Source: CAYNGH01 sp964396845
GTDB taxonomy: Bacteria > Vulcanimicrobiota > JAJTBE01 > CAYNGH01
DNA length: 11,957 nucleotides
Direction of reading: 5' to 3'
Assembly: GCA_964396845.1 (NCBI GenBank)
Contig: CAYNGH010000107.1
Span: 1 to 11,957 of the forward strand
Positions 1-4,991 of this stretch are shown here, piece after piece. Under the pieces are notes generated by a model, which was not told the DNA's origin, did not search any database, and saw only the letters and a list, made by a program, of their open reading frames with translations. The position numbers and the translations under genes are program-made. How positions within the stretch are numbered: position 1 is the stretch's first letter; each line of letters opens with the position of its first letter.

Positions 1-1
1 G

Positions 2-382
2 GACGCCTATCAGGCTGACGACGAGATCCCTGTCATGGAGGAATCTGCCGAGGAAGCTGTCGATGAGTCTGCCCAGGACGCCTATCAGGCTGACGACGAG
101 ATCCCTGTCATGGAGGAATCTGCCGAGGAATCTGCCGAGGAAGCTGTCGATGAGTCTGTCCAGGACGCCTATCAGGCTGACGACGAGATCCCTGTCATAG
201 AGGAATCTGCCGAGGAAGCTGTCGAGGAGTCTGCCCAGGACGCCTATCAGGCCGACGACGAGATCCCCGCCATGGAAGAATCTGTCGATGAGTCTGTCGA
301 TGAGTCTGGCCAGGACACCTATCAGGCCGACGACGAGATCCCCCTCATGGAGGAATTCCCAGAAGAAGCCGATGATGAGGTT
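2..382 (+). repeat. In-frame tandem repeat, five units of 75 or 87 bp
   Basis: Units begin at the GAC codon of the D-A/T-Y-Q-A motif at 2, 77, 164, 239 and 314. Spacings are therefore 75, 87, 75 and 75 bp, always a multiple of three. The longer second unit carries one extra 12-bp block coding EESA, and the fourth has a doubled VDES block, so the unit itself contains smaller slippage-prone modules. Units 1-3 are nearly identical at DNA level, including silent positions, while units 4 and 5 drift. The array continues to the left edge, so the true copy number is unknown. Confidence 0.9.
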
Positions 383-1081
383 TCTCCTGCCCCGGAGATT
401 CCCGCCCCTGTAGCGCCAGTTGAGAGCCAGGACACCCCGGAGAGAGCAGAAAGTTCAACCGGCAGAAAACCCCATGGGGCCAAGGATTCCAGATCGCCAT
501 CCCGAAAGGATCGCTTCAAGCTTGCCAGGCCCAACTTTGGCACTGTTTCTGCCAAAAGCCCGAAACATTCAGAAAAGTCCACCCCGGCAATAGTTCCGGC
601 CCAGGAAGAAAAATTGGATCCCCAGGAAAAGCTGTGGACAGAGCTTTCTCATTTGTTTGGTCTTCCTTCCCAGGGAACCCCTGAACAGCTAAACAAATCC
701 ATCCAGGGCTGGCTGGAAGAAGTCAGGTCCGACAAGTATTCCAGGGCTTACCGTGGAGATTCAAAGATTCTCTATGATGTATTGGCTTCCCAGGGGGCGG
801 TTCGGGACAGACTGATGGAGCTTCTTCCGGAAAAACTGGGAATGGAACCGGTGAAGAACTGGAAATACGACCGCTCATCAGAACTGATTGCCCGGGTTGA
901 CAAAGCCCGCTACCAGATGAGCGTAATGAAGTACCTTGAGATGAAAGCTCTTCCAAAAACAGAAAAGGGGAGGGAATTCATCATAAAGTGGCTGTTGAAA
1001 GCCCTCAGGGCATTAAAGCTGACCCCACAGGAAAGCATTTCCCTGGCGGAAGGGTATCTTCAGGAAATCAGGCAGGGATGA
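2..1081 (+). CDS. Acidic tandem-repeat protein, C-terminal part (5' end outside window)
   Basis: The reading frame is open from base 2 to the TGA at 1079-1081. The gene starts upstream of the window, and 359 residues are visible. An ATG at 35 lies inside a repeat unit and is not a likely start. The first ~125 residues are five copies of a 25-residue unit with consensus DAYQADDEIPVMEE followed by a variable run of EESAEEAVDES type; they are strongly acidic. A Pro/Ala-rich segment and a basic Ser/Lys/Arg-rich linker (roughly residues 127-205) follow, then a ~150-residue domain of predicted helices rich in Leu, Lys and Trp. No catalytic motif is seen and I do not recognise the family. The layout (low-complexity acidic arm, flexible linker, compact end domain) suggests a scaffold or adaptor, which is inference only. 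It is convergent with the next gene, 39 bp away. Confidence 0.8.
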   Translation, partial: DAYQADDEIPVMEESAEEAVDESAQDAYQADDEIPVMEESAEESAEEAVDESVQDAYQADDEIPVIEESAEEAVEESAQDAYQADDEIPAMEESVDESVDESGQDTYQADDEIPLMEEFPEEADDEVSPAPEIPAPVAPVESQDTPERAESSTGRKPHGAKDSRSPSRKDRFKLARPNFGTVSAKSPKHSEKSTPAIVPAQEEKLDPQEKLWTELSHLFGLPSQGTPEQLNKSIQGWLEEVRSDKYSRAYRGDSKILYDVLASQGAVRDRLMELLPEKLGMEPVKNWKYDRSSELIARVDKARYQMSVMKYLEMKALPKTEKGREFIIKWLLKALRALKLTPQESISLAEGYLQEIRQG

Positions 1082-1120
1082 CCCGGCTCCGGGGTTGCAG
1101 ACTGCCTTCACGGTGAAATC

Positions 1121-1447
1121 TTATTCTTGTTTCTGGCGGAATCCCAGCCGTCTTTGCATATGGGTGTTCATCTTCAGATTTTCCCTGCCGGGAAAATGAA
1201 CCACCGAAACCACATGATGCCAGGGCACAAAAATCACCGCAGGGGAATCCTCCAGGGATTTGCCATCGGCCATCACGGGGCAGTTTTTCATGTAGGGAAC
1301 TTCCACCCATATTCCATGGCGGGGTTCATGGCCCCGGATAATAAAAATATTCTCATCGGAATCAAAACCCGCCGATGCCAGGGTTTTTACATCCCTCAGC
1401 ACAATAAAAACCTGCTTGCCCACCAGATTTTCCACAGATATTTCCAT
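1121..1447 (-). CDS. Small protein of unknown function, possible small beta-barrel
   Basis: This 108-residue protein starts at an ATG (1447-1445) preceded on the minus strand by GGGAGG with a good 5-6 nt spacer. A GTG nine codons further upstream (1474) has no comparable site, so I prefer the shorter form. There is no signal peptide or membrane segment. The sequence alternates hydrophobic strands and turns: VGKQVFIVLRDVKTLASAGF near the N-terminus, FIIRGHE and IWVEVPY in the middle, then AVIFVPWHHVVSVVHFPG. A final 'I-P-W-x-x-I-x-x-V' type strand after a glycine-rich start is reminiscent of Sm-like or SH3-like barrels, but that is pattern-based inference. The tail (about 20 residues) is basic. 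It is divergent from pnkp and convergent with the repeat protein. A frame on the other strand covers the same DNA but has no ribosome site and an unlike-protein composition. Confidence 0.65.
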   Translation of the reverse strand: MEISVENLVGKQVFIVLRDVKTLASAGFDSDENIFIIRGHEPRHGIWVEVPYMKNCPVMADGKSLEDSPAVIFVPWHHVVSVVHFPGRENLKMNTHMQRRLGFRQKQE

Positions 1448-1508
1448 TTTTTCCTCCCGGATTGTAATAGTCACTACAATTTCAGCCCCCGGGGCATCAC
1501 TTCCTTTA

Positions 1509-1538
1509 TTGCCTCAAATAACCGGAAGGAAATATATC
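1509..1538 (+). promoter_or_regulatory. Candidate sigma70-type promoter for pnkp
   Basis: TTGCCT at 1509-1514 and TATATC at 1533-1538 are separated by 18 bp, about 50 bp before the pnkp start. Both boxes match the consensus only partly, so this is a weak call in the 143-bp divergent spacer between the small minus-strand gene and pnkp. Confidence 0.3.
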
Positions 1539-1590
1539 ACCGCCGGGAAAGTTTACCGATGAACCGCCAACAGAATCTGAGGAATATTTC

Positions 1591-2868
1591 ATGGAAGCAG
1601 TCATACAGGATCCATCCCTGGTAATCATGATGGGAATCGCCGGATCCGGCAAGTCCACCTTTGCCCTGAAACATTTTGTCAGCACCGGGGTTCTCTCATC
1701 GGATTTCTTCCGGGCCATGATATGCGACAATCCCGAAGATCAGTCGGTTTCTGCAGATGCCTTCAGACTGCTGGAGCAGGCTGTCCGGGCACGGCTTTCC
1801 CTGGGGCGACTGACAGTGATTGACGCCACCAACATTCAAAAAGCCAGCCGGATAAATTTCATTTCCCTGGGCCGGAAGTTTCATATTCCCAGGGTTGCCA
1901 TACTCCTGGACATGCCTCGGGAGATATGCATCCGCCGGGACCGGGAAAGGAAAAGAACCGTGGGGGAAGATGTAATCCTCCGCCAGCACCGACAGCTTCA
2001 GGATGCATTGAAGGAAATCAGAAATGAAGGGTTCAACCAAATTATCCATCTTGAAAATCCCCGTCAGGCCGATGAGCTGATTATCACCCTGAACCCGCCT
2101 CCCTGCCGGAGAGAATGGGATGAAGGCCCCTTTGACATTATCGGCGATGTCCATGGATGCTACCTTGAACTGATGGAACTTCTGGAGAAACTGGGCTGGA
2201 ATGTTACCCCCGACGGGGATGCGACACCTCCACCTGGAAGAAAGGCAGTTTTTATCGGGGATATGGTGGACCGGGGCCCTCGGATTGTTCCGGTTTTAAA
2301 AACAGTGATGAAACTGCACCGGGAGGGCCATTGCCTGTGCCTTCTGGGAAATCACGACTGGAAGCTTCTGCGGGCCTTGCGGGGAAACAAGGTTCAAGTG
2401 AAACATGGCCTGGAGAATTCCATCGGTCAGCTCCAGAACGAAGGCCCGGAATTCTTGAAGGAATTGGAGGAGTTTCTTCAGGGGCTTCCCACTCATTATA
2501 TGCTGGATGAGGGAAGACTGGCGGTGGCCCACGGGGGAATCCCGGAAAACATGCAGGGACGGGACTCCCGGCGGGTTCGGGTTTTCACCCTTTACGGCGA
2601 TGTCACCGGCAGAACCGACAGCCACGGTATGCCCATACGGGGCGACTGGGCCTCCCGGTATCAGGGAAAAGCCATGGTGGTGTATGGTCATGTTGCGGTG
2701 AAAAGAGCCTGCTGGCATAACAACACCCTGGACATCGACACTGGGTGTGTATATGGAGGTCAACTGACGGCCCTGAAATACCCCGAGATGGAACTTCTCT
2801 CGGTGAAAGCCCGGCAGGTTTATTATCCCCGGCCCACACCCCTGCAGGATCCCCAGGGATGTCCATAA
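1591..2868 (+). CDS. pnkp: Pnkp-type RNA-repair polynucleotide 5'-kinase / 2',3'-phosphatase lacking the ligase domain
   Basis: The 425-residue protein has two modules of bacterial Pnkp, the end-healing enzyme that phosphorylates RNA 5'-OH ends and removes 2',3'-cyclic or 3' phosphates. Kinase (about 1-170): P-loop GIAGSGKST at 15-23, D38 at the presumed general-base position, a DATN segment at 78-81, and R116/R120 in the lid. As I recall them, these are the same residue numbers as in the Clostridium thermocellum enzyme. Phosphatase (about 181-412), binuclear-metal type: D186-x-H188 in GDVHG, D224 and R228 in GDMVDRG, N254-H255 in GNHD, H314 in AHGG, H367 in YGH, D383 in DTG. All are present. 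The family's usual third module, an adenylyltransferase (ligase) of nearly 400 residues, is absent: the frame stops just after the phosphatase and the next 78 bp encode no continuation. The start ATG is supported by TGAGGA 8-9 nt upstream. No Hen1 methyltransferase, the usual partner, lies in the window. Confidence 0.92.
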   Translation: MEAVIQDPSLVIMMGIAGSGKSTFALKHFVSTGVLSSDFFRAMICDNPEDQSVSADAFRLLEQAVRARLSLGRLTVIDATNIQKASRINFISLGRKFHIPRVAILLDMPREICIRRDRERKRTVGEDVILRQHRQLQDALKEIRNEGFNQIIHLENPRQADELIITLNPPPCRREWDEGPFDIIGDVHGCYLELMELLEKLGWNVTPDGDATPPPGRKAVFIGDMVDRGPRIVPVLKTVMKLHREGHCLCLLGNHDWKLLRALRGNKVQVKHGLENSIGQLQNEGPEFLKELEEFLQGLPTHYMLDEGRLAVAHGGIPENMQGRDSRRVRVFTLYGDVTGRTDSHGMPIRGDWASRYQGKAMVVYGHVAVKRACWHNNTLDIDTGCVYGGQLTALKYPEMELLSVKARQVYYPRPTPLQDPQGCP

Positions 2869-2904
2869 CCTCACAGCCACCATTTTGCCCCCAGTATCCG
2901 GGGA

Positions 2905-2929
2905 ATCCCTTTGCAGGGGATCTCTTTTC
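2905..2929 (+). terminator. Weak candidate terminator after pnkp
   Basis: A short stem ATCCC / GGGAT (2905-2909 with 2917-2921) and a 7-nt loop are followed by the T-rich run CTCTTTTCT. The stem is only 5 bp, and it overlaps the candidate promoter of the next gene, so the call is tentative. Confidence 0.3.
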
Positions 2930-2938
2930 TGATATAAT
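2911..2938 (+). promoter_or_regulatory. Sigma70-type promoter placed directly before the ankyrin lipoprotein start
   Basis: TTGCAG (2911-2916) and a perfect TATAAT (2933-2938) are separated by 16 bp. Transcription would begin near 2945, only about two bases before the ATG at 2947, leaving practically no untranslated leader. There is no Shine-Dalgarno-like sequence between the -10 box and the start codon. Confidence 0.55.
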
Positions 2939-2946
2939 TCAACCAT

Positions 2947-4089
2947 ATGAACAGAACCACGGAATTTACAAGGCTTCTGCCAAAGGTCATCTCTCTGTTA
3001 GCCCTCATGCTGATGCTGTCATCCTGCAGCGGGTCCAGGGACCTCTTCATTGCAGTGGCAAACGGCCAGGAGGAAAAAATCCGATCCATCCTGGGACATT
3101 CCCCGCATCTGGTCAACTCGGGGAACCACGAAGGAGCCACTCCCCTCCATGTGGCAGCCTCCACCGGGAATGTCCCGGTAATCAGGATTCTTCTGGATCG
3201 GGGAGCACATCTGGAATCCCGGGACAGCCAGGGGAACACTCCCCTTTACCGGGCAGTGGCATCAGGAAGCCAAGATGCCGTGAGGGAACTCCTGGAAGCC
3301 GGCGCAGATGTGGGATTTATCGGAAAGAACCGATGGAATCTCCTTCACACTGCCGTGGACCAGGGAAATACCGGGATGATTAAAATCCTCATCAACTGGG
3401 GTGTATCTCCCGATGCTGAAGATGACGAGGGAGTGACTCCCCTTCATCTCGCCGCCAGAAGAGGAGATTCATCATCAGTAAGGATTCTTCTTGATGCCGG
3501 AGCACCTTGGAACATCAGGGATTCCTTTGGCCGAACCCCCTTTCACCTGGCTTCCTTGGAAGGGAATCTGTCGGCAATGAAAATCCTTGCAGAATCAGGC
3601 TCTTATGTGGACAGTCAGGATAACCTGGGACGAAACGCCCTCCATTATTCCGCAACAAATGGCAGGGTTGAGGCGGTGAAATTTCTGCTGGACAAGGGAG
3701 CAGACCCCTCCATCAAGGATGATTCCGGCAGAACCCCGGGGGACATGGCCAGGCAGTCAGGGTTTGACCAGCTGGCAAAAAAGATCTGGCTCAGGGAAGG
3801 CTCCCGCCGGACTCCCCTTCATCTGGCTTCTTTGGAAGGGAATCTCTCTTTGATGAAACAACTTGTGGATTCAGGCTCAAAGGTGAATGTCCAGGACAAA
3901 TATGGACGCACCCCTCTTCATTATTGCGCAGCGGGAGGCATTGGTGAAGGGGTCAGATTTCTCCTGGACAAGGGAGCAGACCCCGTCATCAAAGACAATT
4001 CCGGCATGACTCCAGGGGACCTGGCCAAACAATCGGGGTTTGACCATCTGGCGGAAATTATCCCCAGAAACATCACGAAGGATGATTGA
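2947..4089 (+). CDS. Ankyrin-repeat lipoprotein
   Basis: The 380-residue protein is exported. It has a basic N-terminus, a hydrophobic core (about 10-24) and a lipobox LSSC with lipid-accepting Cys27. The mature part is almost all ankyrin repeats: a divergent cap (32-63), six full 33-residue repeats (64-261), a shortened one (262-287), two more full repeats (288-353) and a closing partial repeat (354-380). Typical TPLHLAA and LLDKGAD signatures recur. Residues 196-287 and 288-380 are two copies of one three-repeat block. Ankyrin proteins bind other proteins, so a periplasmic or outer-membrane partner-binding role is likely, but the partner cannot be named. The start gives a complete signal peptide, though no ribosome site precedes it; the next in-frame ATGs (residues 21 and 23) would destroy the signal. 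It stands alone, between pnkp and a long repeat-rich spacer. Confidence 0.88.
   Translation: MNRTTEFTRLLPKVISLLALMLMLSSCSGSRDLFIAVANGQEEKIRSILGHSPHLVNSGNHEGATPLHVAASTGNVPVIRILLDRGAHLESRDSQGNTPLYRAVASGSQDAVRELLEAGADVGFIGKNRWNLLHTAVDQGNTGMIKILINWGVSPDAEDDEGVTPLHLAARRGDSSSVRILLDAGAPWNIRDSFGRTPFHLASLEGNLSAMKILAESGSYVDSQDNLGRNALHYSATNGRVEAVKFLLDKGADPSIKDDSGRTPGDMARQSGFDQLAKKIWLREGSRRTPLHLASLEGNLSLMKQLVDSGSKVNVQDKYGRTPLHYCAAGGIGEGVRFLLDKGADPVIKDNSGMTPGDLAKQSGFDHLAEIIPRNITKDD
3532..4083 (+). repeat. 276-bp direct duplication within the ankyrin gene
   Basis: The segment 3532-3807 and the segment beginning at 3808 align without frame disruption over 276 bp (92 codons). Both start with R-T-P-[FL]-HLASLEGNLS. 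Both end with a shortened repeat of the pattern TPGD-[ML]-A-[RK]-QSGFD-x-LA. The DNA copies differ at many silent sites, so the duplication is not brand new. Confidence 0.8.
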
Positions 4090-4126
4090 TTCTCCGTAGG
4101 AAAAATCATGCCCTGAATAATTTTTC

Positions 4127-4256
4127 TTGGAGAACCTTTTTCTTGCCCCATTTAAATTGGGGGAATGTTTCTCGGGATTGAATCTTTCCGAAATGTCCCA
4201 TCATCGGGCCGATTTATATGTTTTCCTTATTCAAGCCCTTTGTAAAGGTTCTCCAA
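4127..4256. repeat. 130-bp segment bounded by a perfect 13-bp inverted repeat
   Basis: TTGGAGAACCTTT at 4127-4139 is the exact reverse complement of 4244-4256. Inside lie two smaller palindromes: CCCCA...TGGGG (4146-4162) and ATCGG-G-CCGAT (4203-4213). No flanking target-site duplication is evident. It could be a degenerate non-autonomous mobile element or a structured 3' untranslated region of the ankyrin gene. Confidence 0.5.
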
Positions 4257-4320
4257 ACCTCGAAAACAGATAACTCACACCGACAACAGATTCCAATCAA
4301 CCGGAAGATGAATTCATAAA

Positions 4321-4403
4321 AAAACAAAACCTGACAACGACCACCGACACATAACCCACGGCCCGAGAGCTGTATCCCACCGATCATGACAATCCCGACT
4401 CAT
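4321..4403. repeat. 83-bp direct repeat, copy 1
   Basis: The copy runs from AAAACAAAACCTGACAACG to AATCCCGACTCAT. It matches copy 2 (4789-4871), 468 bp away, at 77 of 83 positions by my count, without gaps. It contains the core 15-mer CCCACGGCCCGAGAG (4355-4369) and the second motif ATCATGACAATCCCG (4383-4397). A perfect hairpin of the form CCCGG...CCGGG (4408-4424) follows. Confidence 0.85.
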
Positions 4404-4439
4404 TTTTCCCCGGTTTTAAACCGGGCGACTTATATTTTC

Positions 4440-4458
4440 CCCATTTTCTAAAAATGGG
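4440..4458. repeat. Short perfect hairpin, CCCATTTT type
   Basis: CCCATTTT (4440-4447) and AAAATGGG (4451-4458) form a perfect 8-bp stem around CTA. The same hairpin recurs at 4962-4982, and a variant occurs at 4875-4893. All follow the second repeat motif, so the hairpin belongs to the repeat unit. Confidence 0.7.
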
Positions 4459-4489
4459 TCACGACTCATATTGGGCACTTCTAAAGTGT

Positions 4490-4504
4490 CCCACGGCCCG
4501 AGAG
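4490..4504. repeat. Isolated copy of the 15-mer repeat core
   Basis: CCCACGGCCCGAGAG recurs exactly here, but the rest of the unit is missing. After eight bases of mostly T the nested-helix element begins, as if that element had replaced or interrupted the unit. Confidence 0.75.
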
Positions 4505-4512
4505 GTTTTTTT

Positions 4513-4708
4513 GCCGGACTGGTTTGACAGTCTGCATCGGCCTTGATCCTTTCATCTGGCATCGGCTCATCTGATAATATTTGACCACAACTTTTTCTAA
4601 CTCCACCGGGACAAAAGTCCCGGCCTCAAACAAGAAAAAGTTCTGAATATTATCGATTCGCCTCTTTGATGAAAGGGGCCTTGCAAGGCTGATCAGAACC
4701 AGCCCGGC
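4513..4708. other. Nested-helix element, ~196 nt: structured RNA or large imperfect palindrome
   Basis: Seven complementary arm pairs nest around one centre. From outside in: GCCGG 4513-4517 with 4704-4708; CTGGTT 4519-4524 with 4697-4702; GCCTTG 4540-4545 with 4684-4689; CCTTTCATC 4548-4556 with 4668-4676; GATAATATT 4573-4581 with 4646-4654; AACTTTTTCT 4589-4598 with 4633-4642; CCGGGAC 4606-4612 with 4617-4623, closed by an AAAA loop. I checked each pair base by base; about 52 base pairs result, with internal loops of unequal size. No known RNA family is recognised. The unequal loops argue against a simple inverted duplication. Strand is undetermined, because either transcript would fold. 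A 12-nt local palindrome (4678-4689) competes with the third helix. Confidence 0.65.
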
Positions 4709-4788
4709 GGGGAGGATCATTCTGCCAGATTTTATGGAAATTGAAAACACTGGCTATTAATTAAGTTTGATCCTGAGCCAGGTAAACG

Positions 4789-4871
4789 AAAACAAAACCT
4801 GACAACGCCTACCGAATCATAACCCACGGCCCGAGAGCTGTATCCCAAGGATCATGACAATCCCGACTCAT
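4789..4871. repeat. 83-bp direct repeat, copy 2
   Basis: This is the partner of 4321-4403. Its core 15-mer is at 4823-4837 and its second motif at 4851-4865. It leads directly into a further unit 85 bp on. Confidence 0.85.
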
Positions 4872-4874
4872 GTT

Positions 4875-4910
4875 CCCCCATTCCAAATGGGGGCACTTCC
4901 AAAGTGCCCC
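4875..4910. repeat. Two overlapping, mutually exclusive hairpins
   Basis: CCCCCATT (4875-4882) pairs with AATGGGGG (4886-4893). GGGGCACTT (4890-4898) pairs with AAGTGCCCC (4902-4910). Both stems are perfect, both have the loop CCA, and both need the Gs at 4890-4893, so only one can form fully at a time. The second arm runs into the next core 15-mer. Confidence 0.65.
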
Positions 4911-4982
4911 ACGGCCCGAGAGTTATGTCCCACCGATCATGACAATCCCGTGTCATTTTTTCCCCATTTTCTAAAAATGGGG
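4908..4982. repeat. Further repeat unit ending in a hairpin next to gcvT
   Basis: The core 15-mer is at 4908-4922, the second motif ATCATGACAATCCCG at 4936-4950, and a perfect hairpin CCCCATTTT / AAAATGGGG is at 4962-4982. The unit is tandem with the previous one (85-bp period) and ends nine bases before the gcvT stop. On the gcvT strand the hairpin is followed by A rather than T, so it is not a standard intrinsic terminator, but it may mark or protect the 3' end of that mRNA. Confidence 0.75.
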
Positions 4983-4991
4983 GGGGTGCTT

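Larger units (their letters stand above)
4090..4991. other. Gene-free, repeat- and hairpin-rich spacer
   Basis: I see no credible gene in these ~900 bp: the frames present lack ribosome sites and cross the palindromes listed separately. The stretch is patchy, with A/T runs broken by short GC-rich palindromes. It holds a 130-bp segment bounded by inverted repeats, a pair of 83-bp direct repeats, four copies of a 15-mer core, and a nested-helix element. It separates two genes pointing toward each other (ankyrin lipoprotein and gcvT), so transcripts from both sides enter it. Confidence 0.7.

Noticed and set aside
1082..1095. CCCGG-CT-CCGGG as a shared terminator between the convergent genes
   Set aside because: The loop would be two bases and no T run follows on either strand.
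1127..1624. Plus-strand 165-codon frame opposite the small gene
   Set aside because: Its composition is unlike a protein (many His, Asn, Pro), it overlaps the pnkp start, and the minus-strand gene has a far better ribosome site.
4481..4750. Minus-strand 89-codon frame across the nested-helix element
   Set aside because: It starts with GTG, has no ribosome site, covers the palindromic arms and has no protein-like features.
4762..4782. Resemblance to the start of 16S rRNA (GTTTGATCCTGAGCCAGG)
   Set aside because: The second half is the inverse complement of the rRNA sequence rather than the sequence itself, and no further rRNA-like sequence follows on either strand. A short quasi-palindrome explains it.
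4962..4982. Hairpin after gcvT as a standard intrinsic terminator
   Set aside because: On the gcvT strand the stem is followed by A residues, not T; it is better treated as part of the repeat unit.
4321..4982. CRISPR array
   Set aside because: Repeat copies are few, unevenly spaced and similar also in the segments between them; no cas gene is present.
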